This document shows, piece after piece, positions 50,184 to 58,848 of a DNA stretch of 64,000 bases (position 1 is its first letter; each line of letters begins with the position of its first letter). The stretch is from the NCBI GenBank assembly GCA_017527675.1, contig JAFXPU010000024.1, forward strand, positions 1 through 64,000, given 5' to 3'. A model generated the notes under the pieces. It was not told where the DNA came from, did not search any database, and worked only from the letters and a program-made list of their open reading frames with translations. Source of the DNA: Bacilli bacterium. Its GTDB lineage: Bacteria > Bacillota_I > Bacilli_A > RF39 > UBA660. Position numbers and translations under genes: made by a program.

Positions 50184-51285
50184 ATGGAGCTTAGTGAACT
50201 TTTAAATATATATACAGACTTTAAAACAACTATCGATAAACTTTGGAGGTCACTTTGACTTTGATAATAAAAATACTCATCTAAATGAATTAAATGAGAT
50301 TATAAATCAAGATAATTTTTGGACTAGAAATGATAAGGATAGTATTTTATCAGAATATAATAGTTTAAAAAGTATCTTAGATAGTATTACCAATTTAAAT
50401 GATAAGATAACAAACAACATTGATATGATTAATATGTTAAAACAAGAAAATGATGAAGACGTTAAAACTTTATTAATTGAAGAAATTGATTTAATTAAAG
50501 TTAAAATATCGGATTTAGAAAATATATTATTATTATCAGGACCATATGATACTTGTGATGCCATATTGGATATTCATCCGGGAGCTGGTGGTACGGAGTC
50601 ATGCGATTGGGCTTTAATGTTATATCGTATGTATACAAGATATGCTAATTCTCATAACTTTAAAGTTGAAGTAATTGATTATCAAGATGGTGAGGAAGCT
50701 GGCATTAAAAGTGTATCAATGATTATTCATGGGTCGTATGCTTATGGTTATTTAAAAAATGAAAAAGGTGTACATCGTTTAATTCGTATTTCACCATTTG
50801 ATTCTAATTCCCGTCGACATACATCATTTGCATCTGTTGATATTACACCAATATATAATCAAAATGATGTTAATATTGAAATTAAAGATAGTGATATTAG
50901 AATAGATATTTTTAGATCATCAGGTAATGGTGGTCAAGGAGTTAATACAACTGATTCAGCAGTTCGTATTACACATATTCCAACAAAGATTGTTGTTACT
51001 TGTCAAAATGAACGAAGTCAAATTAGAAATAAAGAAATAGCTATGACGGTTTTAAAAAATAAATTATATGATTTAGAATTAAAGAAAAGAAAAGAAGAAT
51101 TACATGATATTAAAGGTGATAACGATGCTATTAATTTTGGTTCACAAATAAGAACTTATACAATGCATCCTTATTCCTTGGTTAAAGATCATCGAACTAA
51201 CACAGAAACTGGTAATGTAGCTAAAGTATTAGACGGTGATATAGATATGTTTATAAATGATAATTTAAGATTGAATATAAAGTAG
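50184..51285 (+). CDS. prfB: Peptide chain release factor 2 with programmed +1 frameshift
   Basis: Two parts joined by frameshift: 50184-50255 (24 codons, MELSELLN...) up to CTT followed by in-frame TGA (50256-50258), then reading continues one base on from GAC at 50257 to the stop at 51285. The product is 366 residues, the normal RF2 length. RF2 releases peptides at TGA and TAA. Motifs: HPGAGGTESCDW, the codon-recognition ISPFDSNSRRH with the SPF tripeptide, and the catalytic GGQ in SGNGGQGVN. AAAGGTGAT precedes ATG 50184. ftsE and ftsX follow closely, the usual Bacillota cluster. The gene is intact, not a pseudogene. Confidence 0.96.
50244..50259 (+). promoter_or_regulatory. Programmed +1 frameshift site of prfB
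   Basis: An internal Shine-Dalgarno-like GGAGGT lies two bases upstream of CTT-TGA-C. When RF2 is scarce the ribosome pauses at TGA and slips forward one base, making more RF2. The element matches the known autoregulatory signal (SD-like run, CTT, TGA, then C). Confidence 0.95.
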
Positions 51286-51293
51286 GAGGTAAC

Positions 51294-51989
51294 ATGGATT
51301 TAATTAGAATAAAAAACGTAAAAAAAGTTTATAAAAATGGTGTTACAGCTGTTAATGATGTTAGCCTTAATATTAAAAAAGGTGAATTTGTTTTTATTAT
51401 AGGTGAAACAGGTTGTGGTAAATCATCATTAATTAAGATGTTATATCGTGAGGAAAAACCAACTAGTGGGCAAATATTATTAGGTGGTATTGACGTTGGT
51501 AAGTTAAGAAATCGTAAAGTATACAAAATAAGACGTAAATTAGGTGTCGTATTTCAAGATTTCAAATTATTACCTAAATTAACAGTTTATGAAAACGTTG
51601 CCTTTGCATTAGAAATATTTGGCCTTCCAAAAGATGAAATTCATAAAAAAGTTATTAAAGTATTAGATTTAGTTGGTTTAAAAGCTAAATTAAATCAATA
51701 TCCAACTAACTTATCTGGTGGGGAACAACAAAGAGTAGCCATTGCTCGTGCTATTGTTAATGGACCAAAATTATTAATTTGTGATGAGCCTACTGGTAAC
51801 TTGGATCCAAAAACTAGTATGGAAATAATGAATGTCCTTGAAGCTATCAATAAACTTGGTACAACGATTATTATGGTTACTCATGATATTCAAATAGTAA
51901 ATGAATTGAAGAAAAGAGTAATCCTATTAAAATCAGGTATTATAGCTAAAGAATATGCGGAAGGAGAGTATAAAGATGAAGGTATTTAG
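51294..51989 (+). CDS. ftsE: Cell division ABC ATPase FtsE
   Basis: 231 residues. Walker A GETGCGKSS, Q-loop VFQDFKLL, signature LSGGEQQR, Walker B LLICDEPTGNLDP, switch His VTHD. With FtsX it forms a membrane complex that turns on extracellular peptidoglycan hydrolases; in Bacillus it also affects sporulation. Strong AGGAGG start site 8 bases after prfB. ftsX begins inside its end. Confidence 0.96.
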   Translation: MDLIRIKNVKKVYKNGVTAVNDVSLNIKKGEFVFIIGETGCGKSSLIKMLYREEKPTSGQILLGGIDVGKLRNRKVYKIRRKLGVVFQDFKLLPKLTVYENVAFALEIFGLPKDEIHKKVIKVLDLVGLKAKLNQYPTNLSGGEQQRVAIARAIVNGPKLLICDEPTGNLDPKTSMEIMNVLEAINKLGTTIIMVTHDIQIVNELKKRVILLKSGIIAKEYAEGEYKDEGI

Positions 51990-52875
51990 AATATTATTAA
52001 GAGATATCCGTGATTCATTCCGTAATGTATTTCGTAATTTCTCTTTATCAGTTGCTTCTATTTCCTGCATAACAATAACCTTAGTCGTTGTAGCTGTATC
52101 CTTAATATTATCTGTTAATGTTAATAAATTTACTAAATTAGTTCAAGATGATGTTACAATTGTTGTTTTCTTAGATAAAGAATTATCTTTAGAAGATTGT
52201 AAAAAAATTGAAACTAAAATTAAAAATTTAGGTAATATAGAATCAGTTAAATTAAAGGATAAAGAAAAAATTCGTCAAGAATTTATGGAATCTAAAACTT
52301 ATGCATCAATTATGAAAGATTGGGATACTCGTGAAGAAAATCCATTACAAGATGCTATTCATGTTAAAGTAAAAGATATTAATGAAATTAAAAAGACTGC
52401 TGATACTATTGAAAAAATCGAAGGTGTAGATGTTGCTAAATATGGTGAAGGAATGGTTGAACAATTAGTATCTATCTTTGATATTATTAAAAAAGCTAGT
52501 TATATAGCTGTTATAGCTTTAATCATTGTTACAGCATTCTTAATATCTAACACAATTAAAATAACAATATTTTCTCGCCAAAGAGAAATTGGTATTATGC
52601 GTCTAGTAGGTTCTTCTAATATCAATATTAAAATACCATTTATTTTAGAAGGCTTATTACTAGGAATTTTAGGATCTATTATTCCAATAATTATTATTAC
52701 CTATGGTTATGTATTCTTATATGATAATTTTAATGGAAAGTTATTTTCAGATATTATCAAATTACAAAAACCAAATCCATTTATGTTTCAAGGTGCAGCT
52801 TTGTTACTATTAATTGGTATGGTAGTTGGTATGGTGGGTTCACTTAGAGCTGTTAAAAAATATTTAAAAGTATAA
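51976..52875 (+). CDS. ftsX: Cell division membrane protein FtsX
   Basis: 299 residues from ATG 51976, set by AAGGAGAG; it overlaps ftsE by 14 bases. The first membrane helix (about 25-45) is followed by an extracellular domain (about 50-165: VTIVVFLDKELSLEDCKKIE ... DAIHVKVKD), then three membrane helices near the end with the family segment FSRQREIGIMRLVGSSN between them. FtsX carries the ATPase signal across the membrane to hydrolases. A terminator follows. Confidence 0.95.
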   Translation: MKVFRILLRDIRDSFRNVFRNFSLSVASISCITITLVVVAVSLILSVNVNKFTKLVQDDVTIVVFLDKELSLEDCKKIETKIKNLGNIESVKLKDKEKIRQEFMESKTYASIMKDWDTREENPLQDAIHVKVKDINEIKKTADTIEKIEGVDVAKYGEGMVEQLVSIFDIIKKASYIAVIALIIVTAFLISNTIKITIFSRQREIGIMRLVGSSNINIKIPFILEGLLLGILGSIIPIIIITYGYVFLYDNFNGKLFSDIIKLQKPNPFMFQGAALLLLIGMVVGMVGSLRAVKKYLKV

Positions 52876-52902
52876 AGCATATATTATATATGCTTTTTTT
52901 TA
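52874..52902 (+). terminator. Terminator after ftsX
   Basis: AAAGCATATA (52874-52883), loop TTA, TATATGCTTT (52887-52896), followed by T. Confidence 0.88.
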
Positions 52903-52917
52903 TACATAAAATTAAGT

Positions 52918-53604
52918 ATGAAAAATAAAATAGTTTCTATTATTTTAATAATAATTATTCTTACTATCTATTTTCTAAATATTTTAAATAATAAAATAAT
53001 GCCCAAAATTATGTCTTATGCTTCAATTAATACAGAGAAAATAGCTACTATTATTATTAATGATGCAGTATCTAAAAAAGTTTTAGAGAATTTAAATACT
53101 AATGATTTATTTATAATTACTAGAAATAATAATGATGAAATAGTTAGTATAGATTTCAATACTATTGTAGTTAATAAAATTCTTACAACTGCAACTCATC
53201 AGATAGAAATTAGTTTAACATATCTAGAAAAAGATAAAATAGATGCTATAGATTTACCATCTAATATTATTCTTACAAAGAATCAAGAAGGTATCTATTT
53301 TTTAATACCTAGTGGCGTTGCTTTAAATCCTAATTTTTTAGCTAATTTAGGACCCAAAATACCTGTTAAATTAGAATTAACGGGTAGTGTTACTAGTTCA
53401 ATTTCTACTAATATTAAAAACTATGGTATTAATAATGCTTTAGTTGAGGTTTATTTAAATATAAGTGTTACAATTAAAGTCATTATGCCTTTTATATCTA
53501 AAAATGTAGTTGTAAAAACTAAAGTACCTTTAATTTTAAAAATGATTAATGGTAAAGTACCTGAATACTATTTAAATGGTTATTTAAATAATCCGACTAT
53601 GTAA
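52918..53604 (+). CDS. yunB: Sporulation protein YunB
   Basis: 228 residues. N-terminal membrane helix, then an extracytoplasmic domain. The family block LANLGPKIPVKLELTGSVTS, followed by NYGINNALVEVYLNI and VIMPFISKNVVVKTKVPLIL, ends in KVPEYYLNG; this is the YunB pattern. In Bacillus YunB is made in the mother cell under sigma-E and is needed for full spore formation; its biochemical role is not known. The start has only a weak ribosome site (ATTAAG). A DUF4015-like gene and yutD follow, near the Bacillus yunB-yunA-yutD order. Confidence 0.88.
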   Translation: MKNKIVSIILIIIILTIYFLNILNNKIMPKIMSYASINTEKIATIIINDAVSKKVLENLNTNDLFIITRNNNDEIVSIDFNTIVVNKILTTATHQIEISLTYLEKDKIDAIDLPSNIILTKNQEGIYFLIPSGVALNPNFLANLGPKIPVKLELTGSVTSSISTNIKNYGINNALVEVYLNISVTIKVIMPFISKNVVVKTKVPLILKMINGKVPEYYLNGYLNNPTM

Positions 53605-53643
53605 AAATAATCTTATTTGTGTTATACTATAGTTGGTGGTTAG

Positions 53644-55323
53644 ATGAAAACAAGAATTAGGTATGATCGTATAGCTATAGCCTTAGTTTTATTAATTATT
53701 ATTTTATGGGCATTTATTTTTAGTATTAAATCCGTTATTAAAATGATTACTAAACGTGGTAAAGAAGGCTTTATAGCTGGTACAACTAATCAAATAACTT
53801 TATATGATGAAAATTATAAAGAGAGTATAAGTGTTACTCGTGGTCAAAAAGTTAAATTAAAGGGAAAAACATCTAACAATAATAAAGAATATTATAAAAT
53901 TAAATATGATGGAAAAGAATATTTAATTTTAAAAGATAATATAGCTGATTCTGATAATGAAATTATTAAAGAAAAAGTAATGTATGTAAGAACACCATTG
54001 ACGGTTTATAAAAAACTAGATTCATCTGAAATATTAGGATATTTACCTAAGAATTCTGAGGTTAATATTCTAGGATATGATTCATTTGATGAAAATGGTT
54101 TAGTACATAAATATAAAATTAAATATGAAAAAGGTGAAGGATATGTTTATGGCAAATATTTGCTTAGCAATAAAGATGAGGCAAGTAAATATTACTATGC
54201 TGAAAAACATGAAAACATATCCGATACTTTAGGTGGAGGAACAGCTTCTAAACTGGATTATTATCCAGTTACTAAACCTAAATTTGAAGATAATAAAATG
54301 CCTACTGAAGTTAGAGCCTTATATTTAAATGTATCTACAATTGGTAAAATTGATCAATATATTGAATTTGCTAAAGAAAATAATATAAATGCTTTTGTAG
54401 TTGATATCAAAGATAATACAATGCCAGGATATGAATCAAAAGTATTTGAAAAATATTCTAAAACAAACTATGATAATGCTGCTAATACTTTTGATGATTA
54501 CAAAAAAGGTATTAAAAAATTAAAAGATAATAATTTTTATGTTATAGGTCGTATAACTGTTTTTAAAGATTCATTCTTTGTTAAAGATCATCCAGAAGTA
54601 GCTATTATGGATACAACAACAAATTCACCATTTAATCATAATGGTTCATATTGGCCTAGTGGTTTTCAACGTCTTGTTTGGGAATTTAATGTAGAACTTG
54701 CTAAAGAAGCCGTAAAAGAGATGGGATTTAATGAAATTCAATTTGATTATGTTCGTTTCCCAGACCGTACTATTAATTTAGAAAAACAAGGTGTTATGGA
54801 TATGAATAACACTTATAATGAATCTAAAGCAGAAGCTATTCAAGCATTCTTAATGTATGCAACTGATGAATTACATGAACTTGGTGTTTATGTATCTGCT
54901 GATGTCTTTGGTGAATGTGCTCATAATTATGTAACTAATTATGGTCAATACTGGCCAGCTATATCCAATATAGTTGATGTTATAAGTGGTATGCCATACC
55001 CAGATCATTTTAGTGCTCATGAATATGAAATACCAGAAGTAGTTTGGACAGTACCATATAAAGTATTATCAGTATGGGGCGAATTTGTTTCAAAAAAACA
55101 AGAAACAATTCCAACACCAGCTATTGTTAGAACATGGATTCAAGCTTATAATACAGTTAAAACACCATATGTAACATATGATGCCAATAAAATATCTGAA
55201 CAACTTAATGCCTTATATGAAAATGGTTTAATTGGTGGTTATATGACATGGAATGCTGGTTCATCGTTATCTAAATATAAAGAAATTAAAGAAGCGTTTA
55301 AAAAGGAGTATAAACATGAATAA
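53644..55323 (+). CDS. Membrane-anchored putative glycoside hydrolase (DUF4015-like)
   Basis: 559 residues. Membrane helix (about 9-30), then two SH3-like segments (about 40-175) that may bind wall material. From about 215 comes a TIM-barrel of the DUF4015 / GHL-type hydrolases: EVRALYLNVSTIGKIDQYI, AFVVDIKDNT, YVIGRITVFKD, EIQFDYVRFPD, GVYVSADVFGE, SGMPYPDHF and GGYMTWNAGS. The Asp and Glu residues in the DYVRFPD and DVFGE strands are likely catalytic. Substrate unknown, probably a wall glycan. It occupies the place of the amidase lytH (yunA) between yunB and yutD of Bacillus. yutD starts within its last codons. Confidence 0.82.
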   Translation: MKTRIRYDRIAIALVLLIIILWAFIFSIKSVIKMITKRGKEGFIAGTTNQITLYDENYKESISVTRGQKVKLKGKTSNNNKEYYKIKYDGKEYLILKDNIADSDNEIIKEKVMYVRTPLTVYKKLDSSEILGYLPKNSEVNILGYDSFDENGLVHKYKIKYEKGEGYVYGKYLLSNKDEASKYYYAEKHENISDTLGGGTASKLDYYPVTKPKFEDNKMPTEVRALYLNVSTIGKIDQYIEFAKENNINAFVVDIKDNTMPGYESKVFEKYSKTNYDNAANTFDDYKKGIKKLKDNNFYVIGRITVFKDSFFVKDHPEVAIMDTTTNSPFNHNGSYWPSGFQRLVWEFNVELAKEAVKEMGFNEIQFDYVRFPDRTINLEKQGVMDMNNTYNESKAEAIQAFLMYATDELHELGVYVSADVFGECAHNYVTNYGQYWPAISNIVDVISGMPYPDHFSAHEYEIPEVVWTVPYKVLSVWGEFVSKKQETIPTPAIVRTWIQAYNTVKTPYVTYDANKISEQLNALYENGLIGGYMTWNAGSSLSKYKEIKEAFKKEYKHE

Positions 55324-55609
55324 AATATTATTGGAAAACTTTGAATGGGAAGTTATAGAAAACTATAAAGAAGGTTATGATGCTGAGGCTGTTAAAAGCC
55401 GCTACACAGAATACTTTGAACCATATGATTATATAGTAGGTGATTGGTCTTATGGTAAATTACGTTTAAAAGGTTTTTGCGATAAACTAAATTTAATATG
55501 TAATCGCTCAAACGATATTAAATTTAAAGATGATTATATTAAGGATTTATGTAGTTATGAATGTAAGTATTTTGTACTTAAAAAAATTAAACCAGAAAAA
55601 AACAGCTAA
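55316..55609 (+). CDS. yutD: YutD family protein (DUF1027)
   Basis: 97 residues from ATG 55316 (AAAGGAG upstream), overlapping the preceding stop. Family block ENYKEGYDAEAVKSRYTEYF, then YDYIVGDWSYGKLRLKGF and YECKYFVLKKI near the end, as in Bacillus YutD. Small soluble protein of unknown function that is widespread in Bacilli. Neighbourhood with yunB matches Bacillus. A terminator follows. Confidence 0.9.
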   Translation: MNKILLENFEWEVIENYKEGYDAEAVKSRYTEYFEPYDYIVGDWSYGKLRLKGFCDKLNLICNRSNDIKFKDDYIKDLCSYECKYFVLKKIKPEKNS

Positions 55610-55622
55610 TGCTGTTTTTTTT
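55598..55622 (+). terminator. Terminator after yutD
   Basis: AAAAACAGC (55598-55606), loop TAAT, GCTGTTTTT (55611-55619), then T. It overlaps the yutD stop codon. Confidence 0.88.
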
Positions 55623-55682
55623 GTTTCTAAATTAATATAAAATGTGATATAATTATATTGTATTGTGAAAGTAGGTTAGAAG

Positions 55683-56741
55683 ATGGCAAAAGATACTTTA
55701 GATCATAAATGTCCTTCCTGCAATGCAGTATTGAAATTTAACCCACATGGTCAAAATTGGCTTTGTGAATACTGTGGAAGTGAATTTAATTTAGAAGATT
55801 TAGAAACTAAAACGGAGAAATTAACAAAAGAAACAGAGGAAGTTAAAGTTTATAAAGATCAAAATGGTATGGATGTATATTCATGTCCTAACTGTGGTGC
55901 TCAGATTGTTGCTACAGAAGAGGAATCAGCAACTTTTTGCGTTTATTGTCGTTCAACAGCTATTTTGAAAAATAAATTAGTAGGTGAGTTTAATCCAACT
56001 TATGTTATTCCTTTTCGTAATACTAAAGAAGATGCTATTGCCGCTTTTAAAAATATAGGAAAAGGTAAGCCATTAATGCCTAAAGTATTTTCTGATCCAA
56101 ATAATATCAATGATATGAAGGGTGTATATATACCTTTTTGGATTTATGATTATGATGTAAAAGGTTCAGTTAGTGTGGATGCTAAACGTGTTACATCACA
56201 TGTATCAGGTGGATATCAAGTTACTAAAACTGATATTTATGATTGTATTCGTGAGGGTTCAATGAGTTATACACGTGTACCAGTTGATGGTTCAACACAT
56301 TTTGATGATGATATAATGGATTCTATTGAACCATTTGATTATAATGATTTAAAAGATTTTACTTATTCATATTTATCTGGTTTTCTAGCCGAAAAATATG
56401 ATGTAGATGGTGATCAAGCTAGTGAACGAGCTGAACTTAGAACTAAAAATTCTACAATAGATATTTTAAAAGATGATGTTAAAGGATATACATCTAAAGT
56501 TGTTAAATCATCCTCTATTAATTGTAAGCAAACTAAAAGAGATTATATTTTAATACCAGTATGGATGTTAAATATTAAATATAATGATAAATTATATAAA
56601 TTCGCCATGAATGGTCAAACAGGTAAATTAGTAGGTAATATACCAATTGATAAGAAAAAAGCATGGATTTATTTCTTATCTACATTATTTGGTTCATTTG
56701 CTATATTATTAGTCTTATTCTTACTTATGGGGTGGTTATAA
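55683..56741 (+). CDS. Double zinc-ribbon membrane protein
   Basis: 352 residues. Two zinc ribbons at the N-terminus: CPSC...CEYC (about 10-34) and CPNC...CVYC (about 64-90), of the TFIIB type. A beta-rich domain of about 200 residues follows (YVIPFRNTKEDAIAAFK, GVYIPFWIYDYDV, CKQTKRDYILIPVWMLNIKY, MNGQTGKLVGNIP). One C-terminal membrane helix (about 330-350) leaves the fold in the cytoplasm. The pattern is common in Firmicutes proteins annotated only as zinc-ribbon proteins. The stop overlaps the next start (TAATG), pairing it with the TPM-domain gene. Confidence 0.78.
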   Translation: MAKDTLDHKCPSCNAVLKFNPHGQNWLCEYCGSEFNLEDLETKTEKLTKETEEVKVYKDQNGMDVYSCPNCGAQIVATEEESATFCVYCRSTAILKNKLVGEFNPTYVIPFRNTKEDAIAAFKNIGKGKPLMPKVFSDPNNINDMKGVYIPFWIYDYDVKGSVSVDAKRVTSHVSGGYQVTKTDIYDCIREGSMSYTRVPVDGSTHFDDDIMDSIEPFDYNDLKDFTYSYLSGFLAEKYDVDGDQASERAELRTKNSTIDILKDDVKGYTSKVVKSSSINCKQTKRDYILIPVWMLNIKYNDKLYKFAMNGQTGKLVGNIPIDKKKAWIYFLSTLFGSFAILLVLFLLMGWL

Positions 56742-57469
56742 TGAAGAAGATATTTAGTTATTTATTTATATTTGCCATCACTTTATCAGTTTGTTTAAAT
56801 GTTAATGCGTTTGACCGAGATTATAATGTTCAGGATTTTTCAGATACATTAAGTGAAAAGCAATTAGAAAAATTAAGAGATAGAGCAGAAGAATTCTATG
56901 ATGAATATGGCTTAGAAATGATGATTTATATTTTTAAAGAGGGATATGAATATGACCAATTAAAATATAAATGTAATAGTTATTGGGATAATAAGTATCC
57001 TAATTCATATGGTGCATGTTTTGCTATTGATGTTACTGATGCTGAAGAAAATTCTTATGTTGTTGATGTAGCTATGTCAAGAAAGTATTATACTGATTCT
57101 GAAAGAGAAAAAGTATTTGATAATATCCGTAATACAAAATCTGATGGTACATATGCTATGTGTGAACAATTTATTGATTCGGCTGAAGAGTATAGCGATG
57201 AAGAAAAGAATAAAACTCCATTTTTTATGCTTATTATTTTACCTTTTGTAATATCAGGTATTACAATTGCTGTATTGATAAGTAAAAATAAAATGGTTAG
57301 AAAGGCAACAACTGCAGCAGCTTATTTAAATAAAGATGCTATTAATTTTACTAGAAAAGAAGATAGATTTGTAACAACACACGTTACACGTGTTCCTATT
57401 AATACAGGATCTGGTGGTTCACATGGTGGTGGATCACATGGGGCAGGTCATAGTGGAGGACGTATATAG
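56741..57469 (+). CDS. TPM-domain membrane protein
   Basis: 242 residues from ATG 56741; earlier in-frame codons lie inside the preceding gene. Signal peptide to about 23 (LSVCLNVNA), then an extracellular TPM domain (about 28-150: VQDFSDTLSEKQLEKLRDRAEEF ... YVVDVAMSRKYY), a membrane helix (about 165-188), and a cytoplasmic tail ending in a Gly/Ser/His run (GGSHGGGSHGAGHSGG). TPM domains are found in bacterial membrane proteins and in plant TLP18.3, sometimes with phosphatase activity or a role in membrane protein turnover. The His-rich tail could bind metal. Coupled to the zinc-ribbon gene. Confidence 0.82.
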   Translation: MKKIFSYLFIFAITLSVCLNVNAFDRDYNVQDFSDTLSEKQLEKLRDRAEEFYDEYGLEMMIYIFKEGYEYDQLKYKCNSYWDNKYPNSYGACFAIDVTDAEENSYVVDVAMSRKYYTDSEREKVFDNIRNTKSDGTYAMCEQFIDSAEEYSDEEKNKTPFFMLIILPFVISGITIAVLISKNKMVRKATTAAAYLNKDAINFTRKEDRFVTTHVTRVPINTGSGGSHGGGSHGAGHSGGRI

Positions 57470-57478
57470 GAGGGTTTT

Positions 57479-58168
57479 ATGTCAAGAACAAAGGAGTTAT
57501 GGATAAAATACTATAATGAATTAAAGCAAAGTATAAAAGCATTTTTCCATGGAGATTTTAAAGGACAATTTCCTAATATGTTAACATTCTCAAGAATGTT
57601 AGCCCCAATTGTTATTATACCTTTAGCATTATTTAGACTTCATAATTTAACAATTATGTTTACTATTTTATTTGCTATGACTGATGCTTTTGATGGCTAT
57701 TTAGCCCGCAAATGGAATGTTGTATCTGCTTTAGGAAAAGACCTTGATGCCTTTGTTGATAAAATCTTCGCTGTAACACTGCTTGTTGCTATAAGTTTAA
57801 TATATCCAATACTTTTAATACTAGTTGTATTTGAGTTTATTATAGCTGTTATTAATGGTATTGAAACTTATAAAGATAATAAACCAAAAACAATTATTAT
57901 TGGCAAATTTAAAACAATTGCTTTATCAATGCTTATTATATTATTTATGATGAATGTTTATTTTGATGTTCCAAATTATATTTTATATACTATTTTTGCT
58001 ATAACAGTTGTACTTCAAGTATTTACAACATTAGGATATTTAGATATTTATTTAAAAAATAATCATAATCGTAAAATAAAGATAGTACCACAAGAAAGTA
58101 ATGGTAAAGTAATGACTAAGTTAAATGAAGTATTACTTCATGAAAAAGATCATAAAAAAAGCAAATAA
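57479..58168 (+). CDS. Second CDP-alcohol phosphatidyltransferase
   Basis: 229 residues, four to six membrane helices. Opens with FPNMLTFSRML. The signature D-x2-DG-x2-AR-x8-G-x3-D-x3-D is intact (TDAFDGYLARKWN ... LGKDLDAFVDK), so it is likely active. It differs from the pgsA at 35034 by a longer basic N-terminus and C-terminal tail. Possible products are phosphatidylglycerol phosphate, cardiolipin or phosphatidylserine; the sequence does not decide. AGGAGG start site, 9 bases after the TPM gene. A bidirectional terminator follows. Confidence 0.88.
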   Translation: MSRTKELWIKYYNELKQSIKAFFHGDFKGQFPNMLTFSRMLAPIVIIPLALFRLHNLTIMFTILFAMTDAFDGYLARKWNVVSALGKDLDAFVDKIFAVTLLVAISLIYPILLILVVFEFIIAVINGIETYKDNKPKTIIIGKFKTIALSMLIILFMMNVYFDVPNYILYTIFAITVVLQVFTTLGYLDIYLKNNHNRKIKIVPQESNGKVMTKLNEVLLHEKDHKKSK

Positions 58169-58182
58169 TATTTGCTTTTTTT
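58157..58182. terminator. Bidirectional terminator between converging operons
   Basis: AAAAGCAAA (58157-58165) pairs with TTTGCTTTT (58171-58179), with T-runs on both strands. Confidence 0.88.
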
Positions 58183-58848
58183 TTACCATTTATCACCATT
58201 ATAGTATTCATATTGATTACTATATTCATTTAAATCATCTTGGCGATTACTATTATTTTGTTTTTCACGATCTTTAAATTCTTGTTCTATTTCAGAATAA
58301 TCATCATCATTATTTGGATCCTCATTAGGATCTTCATTTGGATCATCACCAGAGCCACCACCATCTTCATTTTGATATTGTTCTTCAAGTTTTCTTATTT
58401 CATCTTCTAGTTGTTCGGCTTCATATGAATATCCACTATCATCATTTTCATCAGCACAATGATGATTGTAAAGATTTTCACGAGCTTCTTTTAATTCTTT
58501 TAATATTGTTTTATTATCATTATTAGAATCAATTAATTTAAGCATAGAAAGTGACATATTGATTCTAATATCACATTTTTTTCCTTTTGGTGGATTTTTC
58601 TTTAAAGCTTTTTTATATTTAGTTAAAGCTTTTTTATAATTGCCTTTTCTATATAAAATATTACCTTCATTATAATGAGCAACATAGCTTTCAGGAAAAT
58701 TACCAAAATATAATAACTTTACTATTTTAGTATTATAAACATCACTATTATAATTGCTAATAATAAATGAATTAACTGTATAAGAGTAAATTAATTTTAG
58801 AAAAACAATAATAAAGATGATTAATAATATTTTTATAGTCTTTTTCAT
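58183..58848 (-). CDS. TPR membrane protein of the Bat-type operon
   Basis: 221 residues. N-terminal membrane helix (about 5-25), then one or two TPR units (AHYNEGNILYRKGNYKKALTKYKKAL, then a helical pair), a Glu-rich helix, and a low-complexity acidic tail rich in Asp, Pro, Asn and Gln. Last gene of the MoxR-DUF58-VWA operon, where Bat systems carry BatC or BatE proteins with TPRs. Its start overlaps the preceding stop (ATGA). Probably a scaffold. Confidence 0.72.
   Translation of the reverse strand: MKKTIKILLIIFIIVFLKLIYSYTVNSFIISNYNSDVYNTKIVKLLYFGNFPESYVAHYNEGNILYRKGNYKKALTKYKKALKKNPPKGKKCDIRINMSLSMLKLIDSNNDNKTILKELKEARENLYNHHCADENDDSGYSYEAEQLEDEIRKLEEQYQNEDGGGSGDDPNEDPNEDPNNDDDYSEIEQEFKDREKQNNSNRQDDLNEYSNQYEYYNGDKW

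Noticed and set aside
50425-51285. prfB as a gene starting at internal ATG 50425, or as a frameshifted pseudogene
   Set aside because: The upstream 24-codon frame, SD-like run and CTT TGA C site match the known programmed frameshift and give the full RF2 length.
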